A program made the position numbers and the translations under genes. A stretch of 37,306 nt of DNA from Lysobacteraceae bacterium (GTDB taxonomy: Bacteria > Pseudomonadota > Gammaproteobacteria > Xanthomonadales > Rhodanobacteraceae): positions 1-37,306 of the forward strand of contig JAJFUF010000030.1 in the NCBI GenBank assembly GCA_021372495.1, in the 5' to 3' direction. The notes beneath the pieces are model-generated. The model was not told the origin of the DNA, did no database searches, and saw only the letters and a list, made by a program, of their open reading frames with translations. Numbering within the stretch: the first letter of the stretch is position 1; every line of letters begins with the position of its first letter. This document shows positions 1 through 7,931 of this stretch, in pieces.

Positions 1-1
1 C

Positions 2-172
2 GGCGCGGCGGCCGCGCCGCGCCACCCCGCGCTTGCGGCGCTGGCCGCGGCCAATCCGTCCGCCTGCGGGCTGGCCCTGCTGGAGGCGCTGGCGGCGGCC
101 GCGCCGGCCGCGCTGACGCTGGCCGCGGGCCCGGAACTGAATCTCACGGTCCACATGGAGCCGAACCGATGA
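2..172 (+). CDS. C-terminal fragment, probable ketosynthase/chain-length-factor-like protein
   Basis: The left window edge cuts this gene; only the last 56 codons are present. The reading frame is fixed by its TGA (170-172), which overlaps the ATG of the next gene as ATGA, so the two are translationally coupled. The visible tail is Ala/Leu-rich and ends in a beta-strand-like segment (LTLAAGPELNLTVHMEPNR). I know no diagnostic motif in so short a piece. The suggestion of a ketosynthase-like chain length factor rests on context: aryl-polyene clusters carry one near their glycosyltransferase, and no ketosynthase appears elsewhere in this window. It could equally be another pigment-cluster enzyme. 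Confidence 0.4.
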   Translation, partial: GAAAAPRHPALAALAAANPSACGLALLEALAAAAPAALTLAAGPELNLTVHMEPNR

Positions 173-921
173 GCACTGCACGCTGGTGTGTGCTGATTCC
201 CTGCCTCGACGAGGAGCGCGCCATCCGCGGCGTGGTCGAGTCCGCGCTGGCGCTGGGTGCGCCGGTGATCGTGGTCGACGACGGCTCCACCGACCGCACG
301 CCGGAGATCGTCGCCGCGCTGCCGGTGACGCTGCTGCGCCATCCCGAGCGGTGCGGCAAGGGCGAGGCGCTGCGCACCGGCTTCCGCGAGGCGCTGAAGC
401 GCGGCTACGACGCGGTGGTGACGATGGACGGCGACGGCCAGCACAGCGCCGCGGACGTGCCGCGCCTGGTCGCCGCCGCGCAGCGCTATCCCGAGCACAT
501 CGTGATCGGCGCGCGCCTGCTCGACCGCGAGCGCCAGCCGAAGTCGCGCCGGCGCGCCAACGCGGTCGCCGACTGGGGCATCTCCTGGGCGTGCGCGCGG
601 CCGATCGCCGATACGCAGAGTGGCCAGCGCTACTACCCGCGCGCGGCGCTGGAGCTGGTCGACCTGCCGGCCGAGGGCTTCGTGTTCGAGGCGGCGATCC
701 TGATCGCGGCGACGCGCGCGCGCGGCCTCGGCGTGGTCTCGGTGCCGATCGCCTCGCGCTATGCCGGCGGCCTGCGCAGCAGCCACTTCCGCCCGATCCG
801 CGACGTCACCCGCATCACCGCCTACACGATCGGCCAGGTGATCCGCTACGGCGACGTCTGGGCCAGCTACCGGCGCTCGCGCGCCGCCGCGCCGCTGTGC
901 GCGGACCCGCGGCCGGCGTAG
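169..921 (+). CDS. Family 2 glycosyltransferase of the pigment cluster
   Basis: A 250-residue GT-A fold glycosyltransferase of the DPM1-like GT2 family. Residues 7-14 (LIPCLDEE) open the nucleotide-binding fold. VVDDGSTD follows near 35-42, and the metal-binding DxD lies in MDGDGQH near 86-92. DTQSGQRYY near 148-156 matches the acceptor-side motif of dolichol-phosphate-mannose-synthase-like enzymes. No transmembrane helix is visible, so it is probably cytoplasmic or peripheral. Its ATG overlaps the preceding stop. Aryl-polyene and xanthomonadin clusters commonly include such a gene, so it may decorate the polyene or its lipid carrier; donor and acceptor cannot be read from sequence. Confidence 0.85.
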   Translation: MSTARWCVLIPCLDEERAIRGVVESALALGAPVIVVDDGSTDRTPEIVAALPVTLLRHPERCGKGEALRTGFREALKRGYDAVVTMDGDGQHSAADVPRLVAAAQRYPEHIVIGARLLDRERQPKSRRRANAVADWGISWACARPIADTQSGQRYYPRAALELVDLPAEGFVFEAAILIAATRARGLGVVSVPIASRYAGGLRSSHFRPIRDVTRITAYTIGQVIRYGDVWASYRRSRAAAPLCADPRPA

Positions 922-922
922 T

Positions 923-963
923 CCGGCGCCGGCGGAAGCCGCTGCGGGAGCAGGCCGTCCCGC
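923..963. terminator. Hairpins between convergent genes
   Basis: The 48-bp gap between two convergent genes holds a 10-bp palindrome (923-932) and a 6-bp stem GCGGGA/TCCCGC (944-949 with 958-963). Neither has a T tract, so factor-independent termination is only a suggestion. The TGCGGGAGC core also recurs at two other intergenic sites in the window. Confidence 0.35.
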
Positions 964-969
964 CGCCGC

Positions 970-1356
970 TCAGTCCTCGTCGCCGGCGCCGAGCATGCGG
1001 CGCTGGATGGTGTCGAGGTAGCGGTCCAGTTCCGCGGTGCTGGCGAAGATCTCGTCGACCGGCGTCGCATGCACGATCTCGAACACCTTGCGCACCTGCG
1101 GCTGCGGGCTGAGCATCAGCAGTGGCGCGCCGTGCTGCTGCATCGCGCGGCGCGCCTTGAACAGCACGCGCAGGCCGGCGCTGGACACGTATTCCAGCCC
1201 GGCCAGGTCGAACACCAGCGCGCTAGGCGTGCCGTCGCGCAGCACGCGTTCGAGTTCGCGATCCAGCAGCGGGCTGGTGCCCGCGTCGAGCATGCCGTGC
1301 AGTGCGATGCGGCAGCGTCCCTGCGCATCGGTTGCGGCCTGGATGTCGAGCGCCAT
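970..1356 (-). CDS. STAS-domain anti-sigma factor antagonist
   Basis: A 128-residue single STAS domain of the SpoIIAA/RsbV type. The motif VSSAGLRVLF near residues 57-66 contains the serine that is phosphorylated by the cognate HATPase kinase and dephosphorylated by the SpoIIE phosphatase in this family. The gene lies 10 bp downstream of the SpoIIE-HATPase gene in the same direction, the usual arrangement for a partner-switching module. A GAGGG ribosome site precedes the ATG. No sigma factor or other target is encoded nearby, so the output is unknown; in other gammaproteobacteria such modules act on sigma/anti-sigma pairs, diguanylate cyclases or other effectors. Confidence 0.9.
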   Translation of the reverse strand: MALDIQAATDAQGRCRIALHGMLDAGTSPLLDRELERVLRDGTPSALVFDLAGLEYVSSAGLRVLFKARRAMQQHGAPLLMLSPQPQVRKVFEIVHATPVDEIFASTAELDRYLDTIQRRMLGAGDED

Positions 1357-1366
1357 GTCGAGTCCC

Positions 1367-2998
1367 TCAGCGATCGGTGGTTTTCGTGCGCCAGCGCGGC
1401 AGCACGATCCGCGTGCGGTTGCGGTCGTCCGCGCGTGAATACTCGGCGACCGAGGCCAGCCGCCGCACCAGATAGAGGCCGAGCCCGCCGACCCGGGCGT
1501 CGCCGTCGGCCCATGCCGCGGGGTCGGCCAGCGGGTGCGTGAACGGGTCGAACGGCGGCGCGTCGTCGTCCACCGTCAGCTCGAGCTGGTCGAGGGTCAG
1601 CGTCACCGCCACCGCGATATGGTGCTGCGCGCCGCCGTCGGCGTAGCCGTAGCGCAGGGTGTTGGTCAGCAGCTCCTCCAGCACCAGGCGCGCGTCCACC
1701 ACCAGCTCGCTGATCGCGCCGGCGCGCTCCAGCGTGCCCTGCACGCGCGCCAGCAGTTGTTCCAGCATGTCCAGCCGCGCAGGCATCACGAAGCGCGTGC
1801 GCATGCCGGCGTGGCGGCCTTCCGCCGGCATCGCCAGGTACTGCAGCGCGAACAGGGTGATGTCGTCGCCGGGCTCGCTGTCCTGCGTGTGCCGCTGCAG
1901 GCTGGCCAGCACGCGCTCGACCGCGGCGGCCGGCGCGCGCTCGCCGGCGAGCAGCGCGGCGGTCAGGCGCGCTTCGCCGAACAGCCCGCCGCCGCCGGCG
2001 CGTGCGTCGGTGACGCCGTCGGTGTAGGCGAGCAGCAGGTCGCCGGCATCGAGCGCGTAGCGCTGCGCGGCGAACTGCGCGGCCGGATCGACGCCCAGCG
2101 GCGGCCCGCCGGCGATCGGCAGGGTCACGCACTCGCCGTCGGCGCGCAGCAGCAGCGGTGCCTCGTGGCCGGCGCTGGCGTAGGCGAGCGCGCCCTCGGC
2201 CAGGTCGAGCACGCCGCAGAACAGGGTCACGAACATCAGGTTGTCGTTGCGCTGGCACAGCTCGGCGTTGAGCCGGGTGAGGATGCGCTGCGGGTCGAGC
2301 GTGTCGCGTGCGGCGCTTTCCAGATGGCCGACCACGCGCGCCATGAACAGCGCCGCCGGCACGCCCTTGTCGGAGACGTCGCCGAGCGCGAAGCACAGGT
2401 GGCGGGTGTCGTGGCGGAACACGCCGTAGAAATCGCCGCCGACGCTGCGCGCGGGCATCAGCCGCGCGCACAGCGCGAAGCCGCTGCCGCTGCGCTGCAG
2501 CGCGCCGCCGCCGGGCAGCATGCTGCGCTGGATCTCGCGCGCCGCCTGCAGCTCGCCGTCCATGCGCGAGCGCGCCTGCACCGCGGCGGTCAGCTCGCCG
2601 ATGTGCGCCTTCAGCGCGCTGCGCATGGCGTCGACCGCGCGCGCCAGTTGGCCGAGCTCGTCCTGGCGGTCGATCGGCGTCAGCGGCGAGTCGAGGTCGC
2701 CGCGCGCGACGCGCTCGAGGTCGGCATTCAGCGCGCGCAGCGGCCGGGTGATGCGCCGCCCGGTGCGCACGGCCAGCGCGCCCAGCGCGAGCAGGCCGAG
2801 CAGCGACAGTGCGCCCACGCCGCCCAGCAGCAGCTCCGCGCGCCGCGCCAGTTCGCCGTGCGTCAGGATCGCGCCGGCGCCGCCGAGCAGCATCGCGTGC
2901 ACGCCGAAGTAGATCAGCGCGAGCGCGGCCAGGTAGACCAGCGCGCTGGCCAGCAGGGTCCAGAACGCGATGCGCGCGGTGAGGCTGCGGAAGGCCAT
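1367..2998 (-). CDS. Membrane SpoIIE-type PP2C phosphatase fused to an anti-sigma HATPase domain
   Basis: A 543-residue protein with two N-terminal membrane helices (about 10-33 and 53-77), a HAMP-like segment (80-130), a SpoIIE PP2C phosphatase (about 170-390) and an RsbW-like HATPase (about 402-536). Phosphatase metal ligands are visible in VGGDF (D189), GDVSDKG, YTDG (D327) and PGDD (378-379). The kinase has EELLTNTLRYG with the Mg-binding Asn near 446 and a GGLGLYLV box near 504-511. Both opposing activities of a partner switch thus sit on one chain, with the STAS substrate next door. ATG 2998 was chosen because it directly precedes the first helix. It has a weak ribosome site, while a strong one lies 70 bp upstream before a tiny ORF. 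Confidence 0.85.
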   Translation of the reverse strand: MAFRSLTARIAFWTLLASALVYLAALALIYFGVHAMLLGGAGAILTHGELARRAELLLGGVGALSLLGLLALGALAVRTGRRITRPLRALNADLERVARGDLDSPLTPIDRQDELGQLARAVDAMRSALKAHIGELTAAVQARSRMDGELQAAREIQRSMLPGGGALQRSGSGFALCARLMPARSVGGDFYGVFRHDTRHLCFALGDVSDKGVPAALFMARVVGHLESAARDTLDPQRILTRLNAELCQRNDNLMFVTLFCGVLDLAEGALAYASAGHEAPLLLRADGECVTLPIAGGPPLGVDPAAQFAAQRYALDAGDLLLAYTDGVTDARAGGGGLFGEARLTAALLAGERAPAAAVERVLASLQRHTQDSEPGDDITLFALQYLAMPAEGRHAGMRTRFVMPARLDMLEQLLARVQGTLERAGAISELVVDARLVLEELLTNTLRYGYADGGAQHHIAVAVTLTLDQLELTVDDDAPPFDPFTHPLADPAAWADGDARVGGLGLYLVRRLASVAEYSRADDRNRTRIVLPRWRTKTTDR

Positions 2999-3020
2999 GC
3001 GTGGGGCCCGCGCGACGCGC

Positions 3021-3071
3021 TCAAGCCGGCGCGGCGAGTGCGGGCAGGGAGGCGAAGACGGGGCTGCGCAT
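3021..3071 (-). CDS. Possible 16-codon leader ORF upstream of the SpoIIE gene
   Basis: A strong GGAGGAGAG ribosome site (about 3076-3084) precedes an ATG that opens a 16-codon frame (MRSPVFASLPALAAPA). The frame closes 22 nt before the ATG of the phosphatase gene and is in a different frame from it. It may be a translated leader that couples to the poorly initiated gene behind it. It may also be chance. Confidence 0.22.
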   Translation of the reverse strand: MRSPVFASLPALAAPA

Positions 3072-3188
3072 GCGGCTCTCCTCCTTCGGCGGGCGGCGGC
3101 GCACGCCGTCGCTCCGGCATCGAAGCATGCCGCAGGCGGCGCCGGCGCGCCACTGCGCGCGGACGCGGCGTGCCATGGCGGCCACCGC

Positions 3189-3213
3189 GGCGCACCCCGC
3201 CCGCGGGTGCGCC
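3189..3213 (-). terminator. Stem-loop downstream of the small exported protein gene
   Basis: A perfect 9-bp stem (GGCGCACCC at 3189-3197 with GGGTGCGCC at 3205-3213) and a 7-nt loop lie just past the stop of the gene at 3220. There is no T run, so it may act as a weak terminator or mRNA-stability hairpin before the SpoIIE gene. Confidence 0.4.
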
Positions 3214-3219
3214 GCGCGG

Positions 3220-3726
3220 TTAGCCGAGATCGCCCAGTTCGGCGTCCATGGTCGGCTGCGCCAGCCATGCGCCGACGTCCTCGCCGATGGCCTTCACGGT
3301 GCGGCCGAGCACCGAGCAGGACCCCTTGAAGCCGGCGAAGGCGCCGCCCATCGAGTCGCGCCGGTCCTTGAAGCTGCCGATCAGCTTGCCGTCCTGGTAG
3401 AGCTTGCCGTGCACGCTCGTGGACTTGTGGTGGCCGAGGAAGGCGTTGCCGGAGGAGACCGCGTCGCGGATCTCGACCGCCAGCACGCGTCCCGGCGCTT
3501 CCGGCTTTGCGTCCGGTGCGAACCGCACCTCGACATGGTGTTTATCGGCGTACTCGCGGATGTAGTCCGCCAGCGTGTTGCCGAGGTCGCACTCGCGCTT
3601 GATGTTGCCGGCGATGTCGCTGTCCTCGGCGTACGGCACCGGCTTCGGTACGACCACCGCGTCCGCGGCGGATGCCGAGGCGGCGCCGGTCAGCGCGAGC
3701 ACGGCGGCAAGAATGCGGTATGGCAT
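3220..3726 (-). CDS. Exported protein of unknown function
   Basis: A 168-residue protein that I do not recognise. Residues 1-21 form a clear Sec signal peptide (MPYRILAAVLALTGAASASA, cleavage after ASA), so the mature product is periplasmic or outer-membrane associated. It has two cysteines, in KRECDLGN and KGSCSV, which could form a disulfide. A central stretch near 82-125 (VEIRDAVSSGNAFLGHHKS, then GKLYQDGKLIGSFKDRRDS) looks like beta strands of a compact domain. A good GGGGGAG ribosome site precedes the ATG. It sits between the pigment operon and the partner-switching genes in the same direction, with 78 bp to the fabG-like gene, so read-through from the pigment operon is possible. Confidence 0.75.
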   Translation of the reverse strand: MPYRILAAVLALTGAASASAADAVVVPKPVPYAEDSDIAGNIKRECDLGNTLADYIREYADKHHVEVRFAPDAKPEAPGRVLAVEIRDAVSSGNAFLGHHKSTSVHGKLYQDGKLIGSFKDRRDSMGGAFAGFKGSCSVLGRTVKAIGEDVGAWLAQPTMDAELGDLG

Positions 3727-3804
3727 GGCGATCTCCCCCTCTCGATGGTGATCCTGTCGGCCCGCTCCCTTTTCCCCTGGCGGGTGCAGATCCTATAGCG
3801 CAAA

Positions 3805-4542
3805 TCAGCCCATGCCGCCGTTGACCCCGATCACCTGGCCGTTGACGTAGGCGGCGGCGTCCGAGCACAGGAAGGCGACCAGCGCGGCGACTTCCTGCGG
3901 CGTGCCGGCGCGGCCGGCGGGCACCAGCGCCTGGATCTGCTCGGGGGCGAACAGGCCCGCGGTCATGCGCCCGGCGATGATGCCCGGCGCGACCACGTTG
4001 GCGGTGATGCCGCGCGAGCCCATCTCGCGCGCCAGCGACTTCACCGCGCCGTGCAGCGCGGCCTTGGCGGCGGCGTAGTTGGCCTGGCCGCGGTTGCCCA
4101 GCACGGCGGCGACCGAGCCGATGGCGACGATGCGGCCGAAGCGCGCGCGCGCCATCGGCAGCAGCAGCGGCTGCGCCGCGTGGAAGAAGCCGTGCAGCGA
4201 GACGTCGATCACGCGGTGCCACTGCCCGGCACGCATGCCGGCCAGCGGCGCGTCGTCGTGGATGCCGGCGTTGTGCACCAGCGCGTGGATCGGGCCGGCG
4301 GCGAGCAGGGTCTCCAGCGCGGCGTTCGCGGCGTCGGCGTCGGTGACGTCGAAGACCACCGCCTCGGCGCGGCCGCCGGCGGCGCGGATCGCCTCGACCA
4401 CGTCGCGCGCGCGCTCGCCGTTGGCGTGGGCGTGCACGATCACGTGCCAGCCTTGCGCCGCCAGCGCCTGGCAGATCGCGCCGCCGAGGTCGCCGCTGCC
4501 GCCGGTGACCAGCGCGCGGCGCGGGGATGCGGTTGCGTTCAT
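3805..4542 (-). CDS. 3-ketoacyl-ACP reductase (FabG-type SDR), last gene of the pigment operon
   Basis: A 245-residue short-chain dehydrogenase/reductase. The NAD(P)-binding TGGSGDLGG lies at 13-21 and NAG at 91-93. The catalytic triad is Ser143, Tyr156 and Lys160 (ANYAAAK), and it has the family C-terminus NGQVIGVNGGMG. It should reduce the beta-keto group of the carrier-bound chain in each polyene elongation cycle, as ApeQ does in the aryl-polyene pathway. ATG 4542 overlaps the upstream dehydratase stop as ATGA and has a GGGAGG ribosome site. Membership of the pigment operon, rather than fatty-acid synthesis, is inferred from context. Confidence 0.9.
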   Translation of the reverse strand: MNATASPRRALVTGGSGDLGGAICQALAAQGWHVIVHAHANGERARDVVEAIRAAGGRAEAVVFDVTDADAANAALETLLAAGPIHALVHNAGIHDDAPLAGMRAGQWHRVIDVSLHGFFHAAQPLLLPMARARFGRIVAIGSVAAVLGNRGQANYAAAKAALHGAVKSLAREMGSRGITANVVAPGIIAGRMTAGLFAPEQIQALVPAGRAGTPQEVAALVAFLCSDAAAYVNGQVIGVNGGMG

Positions 4543-4982
4543 GCGGAACCTCCCGACGGATGGATCACCGCGGCGCGGCCTGCGGCCAGTATCCGCCCGC
4601 GGTGCTCGACGCGGAACGCATACTGCGCGCCGCCGGCGTCGGCGAGCAGGCATTCGGCATGCACGTCGAGCGCATCGGCGATGCCGTCCAGCGTGTCCAC
4701 GTGCAGGACGACGTCGCGCAGCGCCACCAGCAGGCCGGGACGCGGCGCGGTTTCGCCGCGGTCGCGCGCCAGCAGCGCGCCGTGCACCGCCATCGCCTGC
4801 GCGCCGACTTCGCACAGGTGCACCGCGTGGATGCGGCCGTCGCGCCGCAGCGGGTGGTCGGCGCGCAGGTGCGCTTCGCTCAGCGCGTGGATGTGCGTCG
4901 CATCGCAGGCCAGCACCGCGTCCAGCAGCACCATCGCGCCGGCGTGCGGGATCAGGTGCGCCCAGTCAGTCTTGTCGAGCAT
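4539..4982 (-). CDS. Hotdog-fold 3-hydroxyacyl-ACP dehydratase (ApeP-like)
   Basis: A 147-residue hotdog protein. Its N-terminus carries LIPHAGAMVLLDAV (residues 10-23), the start of the FabA/FabZ-like dehydratases of aryl-polyene clusters (COG4706 type). HAVHLCEVGAQAMAVHGALL (53-72) forms the central helix with the E-x-x-AQA core. Together with the smaller dehydratase at 8808 it would make the pair known from aryl-polyene systems, where two unequal dehydratases cooperate. It overlaps the exporter gene by 17 bp and the reductase by 4 bp. Confidence 0.8.
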   Translation of the reverse strand: MLDKTDWAHLIPHAGAMVLLDAVLACDATHIHALSEAHLRADHPLRRDGRIHAVHLCEVGAQAMAVHGALLARDRGETAPRPGLLVALRDVVLHVDTLDGIADALDVHAECLLADAGGAQYAFRVEHRGRILAAGRAAVIHPSGGSA

Positions 4983-7284
4983 GCGGCGCCATCAGGATCG
5001 ACAGGCAGAAGTGGAAGCCGACGCCGAGCGCGACGGTCAGGCCGATCGCGCGCAGCACCGGCAGCGACGACCACGCCAGCATGCCGAACACCAGCACCGC
5101 GGAGGCCACGCACACCAGCGTGGCGTGCAGCGTGCGGCGCTGCTCGGCGGCATCGCCGGTGTCGCGCTCGAAGAACAGCGCGTAGTGCAGGCCGAGTCCG
5201 GCGGCGAGGATCAGCGCGACCAGGTGGAACAGCGACAGCGGCACGCCCGCGCCGCGCAGCACCGCCAGCACCAGGAAGGTCGCCAGCGTCATCGGCGCCA
5301 GCACGTGCCAGGCGCGGCGCGCGCCGCGCAGCGCCAGCGTCACCGTCAGCACCAGCAGCACGGCGGCGACGGCGAGCGCGCGCAGGATGCGCGCGCGGTA
5401 GGCGGCGACCAGCGATTCGGAGGCGGCCTTGAGGTCGAGCAGGCGCGCCGCGCCGCCGGTGGTCGCGGTCCAGGCCCGCAGCGCCGCCGCGTCGCGCACG
5501 CCGATCAGCGTGGCGAGGCCTAGCCAGCGGCCGTCGCGCGGCACCAGCATGGCGTCGAGGCGCGCGCCCAGCGGCGTGCGCGCGAACGCCGCCGGCGTCA
5601 GCGGCGGCAGCGTGCGCGCGGCCTCGACGTCGGCGACGAACGGCGCGAACAGATCCGGCCTGAACGGCAATTCCACCTGCGCCTCCGCCAGCGCGGCCTC
5701 GAGCGTCGCGCGATCGGGCAGCTTCGCCTGGCGCGCGCGCTGCGTGGCGACGCCGGGCAAGTAGCGCGAGGGCAGCTCGACGCCGTCCAGCGCGCGGCGC
5801 GCCACCAGCGCGTCGAGCTGCGGCGCCAGGCGTTCGGACAGCGCCAGCACGCCGTCGGCGTCGGCCGCCTGCAGCACCAGCAGGTAGCGCACGTCGGGCG
5901 CGCCCAGCGCGCCGCGCAGCGCGGCGTCGCGCGCCAGCAGCGGCTGCGGCACCGGGGTCAGCGCGGCGAGGTCGTTCTGCCAGAACGGCCCCGGCGCCAG
6001 CGCGATCGTCGCGGCGGCCGCGATGGCCAGCAGCGCCGGCAGCCAGCGCGGCCGCGGCAGCGCCCGCAGCCACCGCCACAGCGCGCCCAGGCCGGGCATG
6101 TCGGCGGCGTCGCGGAAGCGCGCCGGCAGCACGCGCGGCAGCAGATAGCGGGTGGCGAGCCCGGCGACCAGCAGGCCGACGATGGTGAACACGGCGAGCT
6201 GCTTCAGGCCGGTCACGCCGGAGGCGTAGAACGCGAGGTAGGCGATGCAGGCCGAGGCGATCGCGGTGAGCAACAGCGGCCACAGGTCGCGCACGCTGGC
6301 CAGCGCGGTGGCGCCGGCGCGGCGGTGGCTGAGCACGCGGATCGGATATTCCTGGGCGACGCCGAGCAGGGTGAAGCCGAATGCCAGCGTGATGCCATGC
6401 ACCTCGCCGAAGCCCAGCACCAGCGCAGCCAGTCCGGCCAGCGCGCCGCTCGCCAGCGGCAGCGCGGTGATGCCGAGCACGGCGAAGCTGCGGTAGGCGG
6501 CCAGCAGCATCAGCAGGAAGCCGAGCGTGGTGACGCGGCCGATGCGGTCGGCCTCGGCGCGCGTGCTGGCGTTGACGATCACGGTGAAGTAGCCCGGCCC
6601 GCTCAGCGCCAGCGTCGCGGCGGCGGCGTCGGGCAACGCAGCGAACGCGCGGCGCAGTGCATCCTGCGCCACACCCTGCGCGGCCGGGTCGAAGCCGGAC
6701 GCGCGCGTCTGCGCGACCAGCAGCGCCTCGCCCTGCGGCGAGAACCACACGCCGTCGCGCAGCTCGGGCGACTTCGGCGGCGCCCAGCGTTCGGCCAGCT
6801 TCAGCGTTTCCAGCGTCGGATCGCGCGGCAGCAGCGGCTTCAACAGCGCCGCGGCGGGCGAACCGAGATCGTCCAGGCGCTGTTCGAGCTGGTCGCGCAG
6901 GTACGCGGCGTCGAGCGGTTGCGCGTCCAGCGTCGGCGACAGCAGGTAGCGGTAGGGCAGCAGCTTGTTGTCGAGCAGGTCGGCGTCGAACGCGCCGTTG
7001 CCGACCTGCGCGAAGTGCGCATCGCGGCGCAGCGCCGCGGCCAGGCCGCGGCTCAGCGCGGCGAGGCGTTCCGGCGGCGCGCCGGACAGCGAGATCAGCA
7101 GCAGGCGCGAGCCCGGCCCTTCGCCGATCGCGTCCATCAGCAGCTTCTGGTCGGCCGTGGCCGGCGGCGGCATGAAGCTGCGCAGGTCGGTGCCGACGTG
7201 CAGGCGCGCGATCACGCCGACGCCGAGCGTGGCCAGCGCCGCCAGCCACAGCGCGAGCAGGACGAGGCGCGCGCGCAGGCTCAC
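4966..7284 (-). CDS. MMPL/RND-type exporter of the pigment cluster
   Basis: A 772-residue membrane transporter. It has an N-terminal helix (about 5-27), a large periplasmic loop with a porter-like segment (about 30-240), a bundle of helices (about 245-385), a second periplasmic domain (about 425-640) and a closing bundle (about 645-765). This duplicated layout is that of the MMPL/RND superfamily. Aryl-polyene and xanthomonadin clusters contain such a COG4258-type exporter next to a LolA-like carrier, which is thought to move the aryl-polyene lipid towards the outer membrane. The start overlaps the LolA-like stop as ATGA (7281-7284). Confidence 0.87.
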   Translation of the reverse strand: MSLRARLVLLALWLAALATLGVGVIARLHVGTDLRSFMPPPATADQKLLMDAIGEGPGSRLLLISLSGAPPERLAALSRGLAAALRRDAHFAQVGNGAFDADLLDNKLLPYRYLLSPTLDAQPLDAAYLRDQLEQRLDDLGSPAAALLKPLLPRDPTLETLKLAERWAPPKSPELRDGVWFSPQGEALLVAQTRASGFDPAAQGVAQDALRRAFAALPDAAAATLALSGPGYFTVIVNASTRAEADRIGRVTTLGFLLMLLAAYRSFAVLGITALPLASGALAGLAALVLGFGEVHGITLAFGFTLLGVAQEYPIRVLSHRRAGATALASVRDLWPLLLTAIASACIAYLAFYASGVTGLKQLAVFTIVGLLVAGLATRYLLPRVLPARFRDAADMPGLGALWRWLRALPRPRWLPALLAIAAAATIALAPGPFWQNDLAALTPVPQPLLARDAALRGALGAPDVRYLLVLQAADADGVLALSERLAPQLDALVARRALDGVELPSRYLPGVATQRARQAKLPDRATLEAALAEAQVELPFRPDLFAPFVADVEAARTLPPLTPAAFARTPLGARLDAMLVPRDGRWLGLATLIGVRDAAALRAWTATTGGAARLLDLKAASESLVAAYRARILRALAVAAVLLVLTVTLALRGARRAWHVLAPMTLATFLVLAVLRGAGVPLSLFHLVALILAAGLGLHYALFFERDTGDAAEQRRTLHATLVCVASAVLVFGMLAWSSLPVLRAIGLTVALGVGFHFCLSILMAPHARQD

Positions 7285-7931
7285 CGCGCGGCGGTCCCGC
7301 GGCAGCGCGCGTCCAGTTCGGCGCGGGTCGCGTGCGGCGTCGGCAGCGGTTCGGCGGCGGCGCCGAACAGGGTGACGCTGCGGTCGCCGTCGGCCTCGTC
7401 GAGGCGCATGCAGCGCGGCTCGCGTTCGGCGCCGTCGACGGTGATCGCGGTCACGCGCCGGCGCAGCGCGGCGTCGCGCGGCACCAGGTGCAGGGTCCAG
7501 CGCGCGGCGTCGCCGTCGGCGCGCACCTCGAACGCGTCGGCGAGCGCGGCGGCGTCGCCCGAAAGCAGCGCCTGGAAACTCAGCAGCAGGCCCTTCAGTT
7601 CGGGCGCGCGCGCCAGCGACACCTCGCGCGGCGGTCGCTGCCCGCGCTGCACGCGCAGCGTGCCGTCGGCGATGTCGGACTGCTCGCGGTAGGGCGTCGC
7701 GACGCTGCGCCGCAGGTGGTCGCCGCCCAGCCAGGCAAGCTCGCCGGTCAGCACCAGCGGGCGCTCCAGCATGCCGAGGAAGCGCACCTCGGCGAACGCG
7801 GTGCGCGCCGGCGCGGGCCGCGCCAGCGACGCCACCAGCGCGTCAGGCGAGGTGGCCGCCGCGCAGGTCGGGCTGATCAGCGCGGCCAGGGTCAGCGCCG
7901 CCGTCAGGCGCAGGGTCGTGCCAGAAATCAT
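7281..7931 (-). CDS. LolA-like periplasmic outer-membrane carrier protein
   Basis: A 216-residue protein with a signal peptide (MISGTTLRLTAALTLAALIS, likely cut near CAAA). The mature part has the LolA-like pattern: ARTAFAEVRFLGMLERPLVLTGEL, then a long antiparallel-strand region. Family members in aryl-polyene clusters accompany the MMPL exporter and probably carry the lipidated pigment across the periplasm. ATG 7931 was chosen because it directly yields the signal peptide. This puts the first 89 bp inside the 3' end of the acyltransferase gene in another frame. The ATG has almost no ribosome site, so translation probably depends on coupling. Confidence 0.78.
   Translation of the reverse strand: MISGTTLRLTAALTLAALISPTCAAATSPDALVASLARPAPARTAFAEVRFLGMLERPLVLTGELAWLGGDHLRRSVATPYREQSDIADGTLRVQRGQRPPREVSLARAPELKGLLLSFQALLSGDAAALADAFEVRADGDAARWTLHLVPRDAALRRRVTAITVDGAEREPRCMRLDEADGDRSVTLFGAAAEPLPTPHATRAELDARCRGTAAR

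Noticed and set aside
1535..3223. A 562-codon + strand frame opposite the SpoIIE gene
   Set aside because: Antisense shadow; the minus strand encodes intact phosphatase and kinase motifs.
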